From Motacilla alba alba (taxonomy: Eukaryota; Chordata; Aves; Passeriformes; Motacillidae), in contig NC_052017.1 of assembly GCF_015832195.1 (NCBI RefSeq), positions 46,267,652 through 46,331,651 of the forward strand: a stretch of 64,000 bases of DNA, given 5' to 3'. Positions 12,901 to 25,600 of the stretch are shown piece after piece. Position numbers and translations under genes: made by a program. How positions within the stretch are numbered: position 1 is the first letter of the stretch; every line of letters starts with the position of its first letter. Under the pieces are notes generated by a model, which was not told where the DNA came from, made no database searches, and saw only the letters and a list, made by a program, of their open reading frames with translations.

Positions 12901-15900
12901 CAGGACACTGTATGCCAACAGCTGCAATGCATGGAATACCAGCTGGAAAGAAAACAAGAAACCACAAGACACAGAAGCAAATTTTCATACTTTTCATTTC
13001 TGCTTTAAACACATAACTTCATTTTCAGTATAGCTTAAATGACGAGCTTGTCTGAAAGAGTCCAAGTCAAAGTAAAGATATTCATATTTCAGATGGTGAT
13101 AATGACTTTCTGTTATCTTTTATCCAAAGTGCACGTAGTATGCTGATGAATGGAATAACAGGAAGGAGAAACATTATCAATAAAAGAAAAAGGAGCTAGA
13201 GAAACAGCTGGCTATTTAAAAAATCCTTAGCCATTAACAGGCTTAACTTAGACAACAGAATATGTAAAACTCCTTGTATAACCTCTTTATAGAAGTTAAG
13301 AGACCCTGCTTTTTAGTGCCAAGTACACAAGTATGGAGTAAGAGAAGAAAATAAGATCATTCTTGATAATCACACAATCAGAGGCAGCTTGCTTTAGTAT
13401 TCTAAAAAGCATCAGATGTGTTACTCATTACTCCTAACATTAATCTATGTTACTCGTCAAAGTGCTGTGCTAAATAGAGGCATCTTCGCAATCAGTGCTT
13501 TTATCTGATTGATTATCATAGAATCATTTAGGTTTGAAAAAGCCTCTAAGGTCAAGTCCACTCATTAATCTAACACTGCCAAGTCCACTGCTAAACCATG
13601 ACCACAGTGCCACATGTACATGCCTTCAGGGATGGTGACTCAAGCCTTCCCTGGGCAGCCTATCTCACTGCTTGATAACTCTTTTGGGTATTTTTCCTAA
13701 TATCCAATCTAAACCTCCTCTAAGGCAACTTGAGGTTAAACCGTGACAGACATCTAGCAACTCTCTGGACCACCTGATCCCAGTGTTTCACCACTCCCAT
13801 TGTAGTAAGATTTCTTCCCTATAGCTTGCCTAAATCTACCCAATTCCAGTTCTAAGGCATTATCCCTTGTCCTAATGGAAAAGGCCTGCTAAAAAGTTGT
13901 CCTTATCTTTCTTATAGGCCCCCTTTAAGCAATGAAAGGCCCCATTAAAGTCTCCCTGCAGCACTCTTTTCCAGGCTGAATAACCCCAACTCTCTCAGCC
14001 TGTCCTCACAGGAGAGGTGTTCTATCCCTCTGTTTTTGTGGACCTCCTCTGCATCTGCTCTAACAGGTCCCCGTTCTTCCTGTGCCGCGGGCTCCAGAGG
14101 GGGACACGCTACATTGCTTTGCACAGTTTTACTAAAACGAACCATGTGTACTACAACATTCATTATGGCCTATCTCAAAATACAATTTGAACATTACACG
14201 TCATGCGGAACCCCAGTAAAGGAACCAATCTGCTTCTCAGTCTCCATGTGGAAAACAGAAGGTCCAGCCTAGCTTCAGTGTCTTTTGGAACAGCTACAGT
14301 AAAAGCTCAAGATTCCTCTCTTGCACAATCACCTCCATTAGCCAGTATTTCAGAGTTATTCTGGTGACATACCAGACCCAACTTAAGATGGGGGAAATAA
14401 TGATGCAAATACTTAGATGCAAATAAACCACGTGTATCAGCATCAGGCCATTGCAACCTGCATTTCAATACAGAGTATTTGCATTAACCATAGCAATAAA
14501 ATTGTGCACAAAAAAAATCTTACCTCACCATGGTTAAAACGTTCTTCTCTGAAAAAAAAAACCAACCCAAAACCCATCATTATTTATGTACTACGGAAGA
14601 AATGGTTTTATTTTAAAATCATCTCTAATGGCATTAGACAATGCAACTAATCCGGTAAGCATGAATCAAGTGTCAGAATTTTTCCCCCCCCTCTGTGCAA
14701 GTTTTGAAATAAATTGCAAATCATAACTATCTTCCTCAATCCCTGTATCTATTTGGAAATCTTGAGTATTGATTTTAGCAGGTTTTTTTTTTAATTACTT
14801 CCATGAGATGAAACTCTGGTATCTTTATAACCTGGAAGAAATTAATGGGGAAAAAAGAATTTGCATTCACTATTTATAGTAAAAAAGCAGAAAAAGCACA
14901 TAAATACTGCTTTAGGAACAGAACAGAAAAAGAAATCATTAAATATAAAATCTGGACATAAATGGGTTAAGATGTCTAAAACATGTTTAGCAGATAATCT
15001 TCGTTTTAGTTATAATATAAAAATACCATTTGCAATACATCCATTCAGTTACTGAACTGCACTGTAACTAACCTTTCAAAAAGGACTTACATAATGTAGA
15101 ATTCTGAATTTTGTAGCATATAGCAAATCAAATGAACTTCCAGCACAGAATTCAGTTTTACATTAAAAAAGAAGAAAATACTTACTTTTCATATCGGCCT
15201 GTGTGAGATAAGGACCACAGAATATATTTAATTGCCTGAAGAAAACAAGAGACAACAAAAAGTATAAACATAGTTTCAAAACATTTTGAAGCATTTTCAA
15301 CATTTGCTAAATTAAACTACACCTGGGTAATCTCTTTTTGAGATAATGCTAAGATAAAAGACAAGCAATGTTTTAGTCAGAACTTCTTTTAGAGGATGTT
15401 TAATTAGCCAGGCAGTTAGCAGTTATCCCATCTGTTCCTGTGCAAACTGTAAGTTGTTTTTACACAAATTATACATAATCAAATTTACAAAAACAGTTAT
15501 AAACTCTAGTTTTAGTATTCATCAGCTAAATAACAGAAATTTCTTCTGACTCAGGACTGGACCTTTGCAAAAATCTTTGTAATGAGAATACAGAATTTTA
15601 AATACGTGTTCTTGAAAACCTGTGTTTTTCTGACTGTATTGGGTTTACATGTCAAGGTTTCAGTAGGAGGAGCATTGCAGGGATGGCTTCTGTGGGAAGA
15701 GATCAGAGGCTGCCCCCGTGTTAGAGAGAGCCAGTTCTAGACAGCTTCAAACCAGACCTACCACTGGGCAAAGTTGAACTCATCAGCAACACTGGTGGGG
15801 CCCCTACTGATAACATGTTTACAAAAAGGTAACTCTGCAGCATGCTTCAGAGAGAGCAGTAAGAAAACTGAGAGTGAAAGGAGACTCAAGTCACCGAGGT

Positions 15901-16579
15901 CAATGAAGGAGGCAGGAGGAGATGCTCCATGAGAACCATAAGATTGCAGCTTTTGGAGAACACCACAGTGACGCAAGTTTTTTGGTTTTCTTTTTCCCCT
16001 GGAGGGCAATGAAGGATTATGGTGGAGCAGACAGAAATTCACCTGAGGCAGGCCTACTAGAGCAGGTGTGAATGCCTTGAAGGATGCTGCAACCCACAGC
16101 GAACCCACAAAGGAAACAGCTCCTGGCAGGAACTGCAGCTTGTGAACAAGAGCCCATAAAGGAGCAGGTTTTCTGGCAGGAGCTGCAACCTGTGGGGGAC
16201 TCATGCTGGAGCAGTCTGTTTCTGAAGAACTGTACCCCATGGAAAGGACTTATGCCAACCCCATTCTTAAAAAAAACTGCAGCCTACGGACGGGACCTAT
16301 TGAGCCTGGGGATGAGGACAAGATGGTTTTAGTTTTAGGTTTGCTTCTTGCATTTTATTCTTAATTCACAAAAAATTTAATTTGATCTTCCTCAATTCAA
16401 GTCTGTTTCGCTCATGACAGTGAATCAGAGAGTGAGGCCCCCGTACTTATCTTGACCCATGAGATTTTTCTACTCTTCTTTCCCCATCATAGTGAGGGTA
16501 AGGAATGGCAGCATGGCTTGGCAGGCACCTGGCAGTCAGCAAAGGTTAACCTACCACAGCAATTTCTTCCCATATCAAA

Positions 16580-16614
<35 letters not shown>

Positions 16615-19600
16615 AAATCCCTTCAAAAAAAACATGAAATGTAAGTTCAAGGAAAAGGTGACTCAGTAAATCAATCGCTTACCCTTTTGATGATTACCCC
16701 AAAAACCACCAGAACAACTGGTAATAGGAGAGTCTTTGTGTATCTTACTGGAGTCTAAAATGGAAATCAAGTTCATTAATTGCTTTCCTTCATCTGTAAT
16801 TATTTCAATTGCCATTTTAAAGAAATTAATATAATGACATCTTTCTGCAGAAAAATGTAAATGTAAACTCCACCCAGCAATCATACTAAAGACATAATAC
16901 TCGGGTCATCAGTAAATTATTTCCAGTTCTTTGGCAAGCCATCCAAAGATGAGAAACAGATTGTATCTCATCTGAATTTGAGTACTATAGGTTGACTAAT
17001 CTATAAACATTCTAAATGCATATCTAGGCAGTGATAAATTAAAAGAAGTCTATTCATGCCACAACATGAAGCTTCAATGCAGTTCTGTTGTCTAAACCTA
17101 CCAGGTAAGGCCCTTGCAGATCTCAGTACATTTTCCATATACTCTAAACCAGGTAATGAGAGCCCCATAAAATCTTGTTTGCAGAACTCTAACCTTTCAT
17201 TTATTCCTGAGGAAAGACTTCTGTCATTTAAGCAAGCATATTTTTAGATCTAAAATCAAAACACAGCTTCAGTTTAAGTTCACTTAAATGCAATAAACAC
17301 AATTAAATTTAGCTTTAGTTCATTAATGTCTCTTTTCAAGTATGTATTTGAACTTACGATGGCTGTAGGAGGTGTGGTTCTCAAATGTTTTAAGTTATAA
17401 ATAAAGATAAAGCAAGAAGTTCCCTCTTCCAAAATCACATACTTTGACCAAATTACCTCTTTTTCCATGAAGTCAAACTCAGCAGCACAGGTATACATTA
17501 ACGTATCAAAATCCTTGTAGCCAATAAATTTAGATTTCAATATGTTTCCTATATGAGCCTGGCAGAACATACAGGAAAGAAATATCAAATTGGAGTAAAC
17601 TGTTTTCCACAACAAAGTAGTATAAATATGAGAAATTATATTGTACTGAGAAATATTTTTAATTAGAACAAAAGTTTATATCGCTTACATTATTGTTACA
17701 AGAGCACCAAAAATCTACTTCCAGTGTATTAAACAGCATCTTTGAGTCTAACACAGATTGTACGGTGTTAAATAAAAAGCAGAAAACAGCAAAAAAGTGA
17801 TTGTATTCAACAAGAGTATATTTTTGCATAGTCATATTTTAAGATGTGACCTTTGTATCTTTTACCCCTTGATACAAACCTGTAGACAGGTTTTTAAGAA
17901 CAGAATAAAGGGGGTGAAACACAGCAAAGGCTGTAAATGTTACAACAGCATCTCAAAACTATCCTGAAAATTAGTTTCAGAGAAGAGTGAATTGACAAAC
18001 TGAGTAAATAAAGGTGCAGGTAGAAGATACCCAAGACAAACAAAGCCATATAAATCCACATTTAAAAACAAACACATAGAGAATTCACTAAGACAAAAGT
18101 AAAGATATTTGTGTTTTCGCAAATTTTGGTAAGTGATAATACATAATGAAAGAGAAAGCAAATATACAGTCTCTCTCCCACTTCCATAAAACAAATTCTG
18201 GAAATTCAGGAAAGTGTATCAGTAAGATGTCAAAATCAAATATTCGGTATGACAAAATAAATCTGTGAAAGATACCAACCAGATACTCTGATAATAGAAC
18301 TTACATCATCAGCTATTCCAAACACAAGAGAAGTCAGGTATTTCAAGGTGACTGTCCCAAATAGCCAGGCACATCCTTCAATGACCTTAAAAAATATATT
18401 TAGAATGAAATGGATGTCTTTAACGTCTACACATTTTTTTCTTTTTTAAAAAACTTCTTACATTTAGCTACTACTTATAAACTCTGCTATGTACAGCCGA
18501 TTTACACTACAGCTGTACCATTGCATACAATATTGCAGCAGAGGGGGTAGAAAAGTTGAAACAGGGTAGTCTCACTGTCTGTTCCATCTGTTTTGCACAT
18601 ATCAGTGTGCAGAGATTGTTTTTGGACAAGAGCTGCTCCATGTTACCAGGTTGTGCTAGCCTGGCAATTCAAATCTTTGGAGGAGCTTGCTGATTTACAG
18701 CACTGTCTCAAGATGATCTGAGGTTAGAAGTTGATGGAAATATAAACAAAGTATGTCCAGTTACTACTTTTAGTTATGTGTAAAGTTTATTCCTGTACTA
18801 AGAACGTTAAATTCTTGGCAGTGTAGCTGAATCTAGCAAATTCTTTATAAAAGTGGATCAACTGAATAGGACAACCTGTCCCAGTATCTTGTATTTGGGA
18901 CTCACAGTAGATGCTTTCAGAGAGAATGCAACAAAAAACTGATCTTTGCCCTAATGTAACCAGGGTTTTTATGTGACGATGGGCTGCATTCAGTCATCTC
19001 ATTTAATGGCTGCTAAGAAACCTAAATACCTAGGAGGTATCCTAATCCTTTACTGAATGCCTCTGGGTATTTTTCTTCCACAGCAACTTTCTTATTCCTT
19101 ATAAGCTTATTGCTGCTACCATAAGGGGCACTAAAAAACCTATAATTATATTCTACTTTTCTTCACAGGCTTTGTTGTATTTACCTTTATTTTACAAGAC
19201 ATAGAATTCTAATGTATTTTAAAATCTCAGCTATTTGCTAAATCTACATTAATAATTATCTTCATACTCAATGTCAATTGATTTTGGGGGAAGGAATTAG
19301 AGTTTTTAATTTTTTTTTTTAGGTAAGATACATCGACTGAGACTCCATGCAATATTTACAATGTTACATATGAATTTACAAAATTAAAAAAAAGAAATTC
19401 TGCTTTTTCTACAGGTCCTTCTCTGTGATTTCTATCAAGTATTCTCGTTTTTGATGCCTGCTCAGTAATGAATTGGTGTGTTCAAAGAACTCTGTGTAAG
19501 AATACTGAGATTTCTCTGCTGAAGGGTAGCACCAAATTTAGGATCAATTATTTTATATACGTTTTTAGGGTGGTGGTGGTCTTTTGAAAACTCACCATTT

Positions 19601-22600
19601 AACCCCACCCTTTGTTTCTGACCTTTTAACGTTCATACCTTATCTCATGGAGTTTAGTTTCTTTTATAGCTCCAGTTAGACAGCTTCTTCAAAAAATTCC
19701 TGAAATTTATGTACATTACATTCACCCACACACCCTTATCTACATCCTTCAGAGGAGTCAAACACTTGCAAGGCACGACTTCCTTCGACAAAGGCTGCAC
19801 TGGGTATCTCTCATTATGCTGCACGTGTATACAGCTTAACACCTCCCTCACCATACAAGTTTTTATTCTTTTACAAAACCCAGATTTATTAGTTTGCTGT
19901 TCCACAAGTGCCTTGGATCTCCATTTCAGAAAACTGACATGAAATTTGCCTACACTCTGACTTTCCCTGGTACTACAGCCAGGCATGTAGCCACGCACTG
20001 AAGTTTCCTATAACTATTTTAATTCCTTCCTATTCTAATTCCTTTATAATAACTGTATGAATTTTATCCAGTTTTGCTAACAGCTTACCCTTCATTTAAT
20101 AAGAATGCCTGTCTTAAGTCCGGCATAGTCTTGGTAGGGTCCCATTTCAGGTGTTTTACATGTTAACATTATGTCTTAAGCAGCATGTCAATTCTCAAGT
20201 TTTCTACAGTGTTACATTATATTCATAATAGTTTTGGGAGTGTTCTCCCTGACATGACTTCTACTACCCTCCAACCTCACCGACACATTCTACAGTCATT
20301 CTACAGTGTTTTACTCTGACTTGCTTCCCTAGGCAATTTTAAGATGTTTGCTGTTGTCATAAAAATATCCTTAAAAATTATATAGATATCCACATTTTAG
20401 TGAATATCAAATGCAGTACCCTTATCTCCATTTCTGCAAGCACTGTTAGCCTTTTACTCGCCTTTTCTAAATTGACCTTTAAAAGGGTTTCCATACAGAT
20501 CTTAGGTTTTGTAAACATGTAAAGTTGTCAATGTGAAATTAAATCTGTTACCATTTAAAGGCTATTTCAGCTTTCTGATATAAATGTGTGTTTATGATCT
20601 CTTTATTTCTTTAGGAATTTAACACTAATTGCTGGGAACACTAACAATTTATTAAAGACAGCAGTGCAGCTATATTCCTTGATTTTCAATTATTAGAAAC
20701 AAAACCAGAAGATGTTTCTGTATTTGACAAACAAAAAAAAGTCATAGTTTTTCTCTGAAATTCAAAATATTCTAAATTCCTTACCCATACATAGACTTCT
20801 CTTCTGCGCCTTTTCAAGACTTTTGGACTCCATTCAAGAATTCCCTATTAAAAAATTTAATGCATATTTTCAGGTAACATAATAACAACAAACTATTCTA
20901 GTACCGTGAATGAGAGGTTTTTCTTTTTGGTAAGCTTATCATATCATATATTTAGTTATTAAAAAATCTTCCATAATTAATACAACCTGAGATACGAATA
21001 TATTTAGTATGATTTCACCCTGCACTGGCAAAACTTGCCAACATAAAAACTCTTACTGCAGTTCAAGTACAATTATGGAAGACTACTTTTCTCCTGAACG
21101 AGTAAGGAGATTCTGTATTATTCCGTTCAAAGCTTCTTTAAATCAAAACAATGGGAAACTGAGTTCTGTCTGCTTCTGTGAATGACAAGAGACTGAAGCA
21201 AGAAATAAATTACTGGCAGCATTAACACAAACAATTTTCAAGTAAGGTAACAGAGCACAGAAGGCAGTAGGAGTCACTCCTTTCTGTTTCACAGTATGTT
21301 CATTTAATGACACAAGAAAGACCCATTTTAGGCTAATTTGATGAACAGTGTAATTAAAAGCTTCCAGAAATCCAGTCCATATGTGAAACTGAGGCAAATA
21401 CAAGTATGCAAATAACAAAAACCAAATACTTTTATCAAAGCAGAAAATAGGCGAGGAACTCAACAGACTGAGAACTCAACTCAACCTGTACTTAATATAT
21501 AATTACAAAAGCTGCTATAAGAAACTAGAATAGATTCTTAACAAGCAAACTATACTACAGCAAATAATGCAGCCAAGGCAGTCTACTACTAGCATAAGTG
21601 AGAAATTGCCACACTCTTGCTGATTGACAAAATATAAACAGACAAAAAGAATCCAAAATTAAGACGATTTGCAGCAAGCTACATAGGATCTGTTCACAAC
21701 ACTTTCTCTCCTATTTCTTATGTACATAAATCCTTTATCAGGAACTATACAAAACTGAAAGAGGTTGTGGGGTTTTTTCCTATTTAAAGAAAAATTAGGA
21801 TAATGAATAGTGAGATGATGAATCTTCAGTGAGTAATTTCACTAACACAGCAGTATGATGCAGCAGTTTCAAACAGTCTTAAACCACTGTTATATACGGC
21901 TTAGTCATTTGTTCTGCACTGGAGGATTTACTATCAATAAGAAGCATTTAAATGATGTTCCTCCTCGCTCATGCTTCTTGCTTTACAGTCACTCTGGTCA
22001 AAATTACATACATACATGGTAAATTTTATACTTTTATAAAAAGAAGAGAACTGTAAAAGTAGAAGAGCTGAGTCTTAAATGAGTTTCTCTTACAAAGAGG
22101 TTTTGGCGTAAATCCATGATTTCTTGAATTAGTATTTACCCTTTCACCAGATATCTTTATAGTCTAATCCTGTTTCTCATGTGAAAGGTTCCTCATCTGT
22201 CTGGTAGTGCAGCAGTTGCACATTTTACACCAATACATACACAATAGTACAGCACTGCAGTCTCAGCACAGCATATGATTCTTCTTAAGCAACTTACCGA
22301 GATAACTACTAAAGATGCAGCATAATATGATGTCAGTAACATTGAGTTACCAAACATCAGAATAAAACACACCAGAAGAGATACCTGAAAGAAGAAAATA
22401 AAAATGATTCCATTTAAAATAGAAAATGTAAGGATTACCTAATGTGTTAACAGCTTTAAATTTAAAAACACCTACTTTACAGTAAAGTGCAATCCTGATA
22501 CACTTGCAGATTTGTTCTGAAAACACTGATTGTAAGGACCTAATGGCAGGAGGCAGCCAAGTGCAGATGACTGTTTTAATTTATTTATTAAAAGTATGTA

Positions 22601-25600
22601 GGAACAAATCCTGGTCTTAGGATAAATTTATGTAATACAATAGATAAATTTCTGAAGTTATTTCTAACATATTCACTTTTTTTCTAAACTACTGTATGAG
22701 TTCTCTCCAACCTGTTTGCTACCTTTTAGAATTATGGACAAACACAAAAATTAATAGAATGTTTGATGTCTTCTTTCTTTCTAACTGACGAACATTTATT
22801 TAAAATACCATTATCATCAAAGTCAAGGAGGCAGAACTCTGACTGTTTGATGATATGCACCTGAAGGCGCATAATCAAGGCTGAAATACAACTTTTATCC
22901 ACCATCCTGATCTACTGTGCTCTTTTTTAACAGAAAGCAATCTGAATTACATTTTCCAACTTGGAGGGCAAAAATCAATAAGCAAGCTCTGTCTTCTTTT
23001 ATACACAGGAATAAGGAAAAATAACACAATAATTTGCAGAATTTTCTACTCCCCTCTTCACACAGTTAAGACTTTCATTTTCCACAGAAGGAGGAGGGTA
23101 GGAGGGAGGCAAAAATTGAAAACATCACGAAACAGACTGGCAGTTTACCCAGACTCAATAAGCTGTCTCTATAACATAACATGACTGTTTATCTATGTGA
23201 AAATAGCCTATTTATGGCACTTCAGCACCTAATTTATGATACAGCTATTGACATAAGCCAGAAAGCTTAAATATGTCATCCTGCTTCTGTCAAAAACTAC
23301 CAAACAAATCTGCTTATTTTGTCCTGGATTTACATGAGAAATGAATCGCATAGAACTTACCATTGCTTTTAATTTATCATTTACAGTATTTTAAAAAAAT
23401 GTTTTAAAACATAGGAAATATAATTTAGTTTCTTTTATGGGGAAATATTCTCTTTTCACCCACTGAGTTAGCATAGCACAATTTTAGCAAAAAAAATATT
23501 TTTAAACACTATCACATTGCTTAAAAAAACTTACCTACATCTTCCTTCGTATTTAAAACTGTAATCTCACTTCAAAAAGCAAAATTTGACCATTATCTCA
23601 ACTTTAAAAATTAAAATCAGGTATTATGCAGAAACTTGCACATCTTTTACTTATCATTTCCTTTCTTTCTTGACTTTTTCACAGTTTTTAAAAAAAACTG
23701 GTTTTCAGCTTAACAGTTTATTTTCTTGTCCTCCTTTCTAAGTATCTCCCCAAATAGTTAAACCACAAGTTCTTTGCATGGTCAAGACTACAATAGTTTT
23801 CAAAACCCAATTTTAGCTCCAATCCAGACCCCTCCCTCCCTTATCACTGCATGTTTTCAACCTTTGTGCAACTAAGGAAAACACTTCAGACAAATGGTCT
23901 CTTTTCATGCTTTGATCTGTTTGAGGGGACTTAAGGTTTATTTAAAAAAGCATTACCATATGTGCAGATAGTATCTTCTGCAATTTGCTGGAGTCAATAT
24001 AACCCATAATACACACCGCAAATAATGAAGCTATCTAAAATCAAAAGTGAAAAGGAAGTTAAAACAATTTGCACTGGTGTACTCCCTCATAAAAAGAATT
24101 ATTCAAACAATCATTAACTTTTATTGCTACTTTTTGCTAAGTACTTAGGCGTTTCATAATTATTTCTTTCAAAAATTCTGTTGTGGTGCTCTAAATAAGA
24201 ATTATCAAATACAGTTGAATATTTAAGAAATAAGTATTCAACTTTATAAAAATCCAAGTCACCAAAACACAGCACCAACACATTACCTTTCACCTTTAAA
24301 TTTAAAACAAAATTAAAAAAAAACCCAAACACCAAAAAACCCAAACCAAACAAAAAAGAAAAAAAAACCACAAACCCAAATAAACCAAACCAAACAAAAA
24401 TGGAAAAAAAACCCCAACAAACAAAAAACCCCAAACCAACCAAAACCCCCAAAATAATTACTTATTAATTTTAAGTTTTCAGCAAAGTATGGAAACATGC
24501 ACAATTTGCTGCTGAGGAAAATAAGGCTTGTTGTCTTATGGATCAGAGAGCCTCTTAAAAGTCATACGGGAAATTAACGAAATTATGAAATGAACCTGAA
24601 TTTTCAAATTTCAGGCTCAGCCTCTTGAACAGGTTATAGCAACGAGTTTTTCTCAATATTTTAGAGAATTTATTGGTTTCCTCTTATGCAGTTAGAAACC
24701 TTGTACACCACAGCTTATACTGATTGTTTAAAGCTATCCACTCAAACCAGGCAAACTCTGCTTCAAGTTAGGCAGACCAGTGAAAAGGTCTGGAGACACA
24801 GATGGATTTCAGTCAAAAGGCTACATTTCAACCAACTCAAACATGAAGAAAGTTGCTGTGTGACAGTATCCTATGGCTCCAATCAGCAATTCCAAGATTT
24901 CAGTGCTAACTACAGTCACCTCAACTATCCAAAATCTCAGACTACAGCACTACTCATGGACTCATCAAAATTATATAGAAAATCATGCAAAATCATTCCA
25001 GATATTACATGCCATGCAAACAGCAGTACATTTAAAAAAATTTAACAGCCTGATCGATGCCGTTTTTTTATTTTTGTGCTTCAAAAGACAAAGTTTTTCT
25101 TTCTTGTTCTAATGTACTGATCTCAGGATAGAGGCTGTTTATGTGGGAAAAGTAAATATTTTTAGTCCTGGAGACAGAATGGTAAGTGGTGTAAACAGTC
25201 AACTTTTAAACTCAAGACTAGCAAGATTGATGTGGTAAATGGTGAGAATCTTTCCTGACAGCGAGAATGAAATCTGGCTAAAAGAAAAGTGCTGGTATAG
25301 TTGTGAATTCAATGGCTGTCTACACAAAGCAGTCAATTTGTCCAGGTTAAACAAAGAGGCTGTTTAGAGGTAAATATGGGCTTACCTGAGTTAGAAGAAC
25401 AAACTGAGCAAACTGCCAGGGAAGCATGAAAAAGATATTAGAAATACACAGTGCAATCAAGCTTCCTGTATTAATACTCGGAATCCTTGGGAAAAAGAGA
25501 CAGAATAGGCATCAGTAAGTACAATTACACAGCTGTTTGCATACAATTGAAAAGTACAATAGAAAATTCAATAAAAACACAGTTACCTTGGAAGATAGCT

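Noticed and set aside
15758..16240. 160-residue minus-strand frame in intron 16
   Set aside because: It is the antisense of the solo LTR and has no domain.
24114..24504. Minus frames rich in Phe, Gly and Trp that look like membrane proteins
   Set aside because: They are produced by the A/C-rich low-complexity tract.
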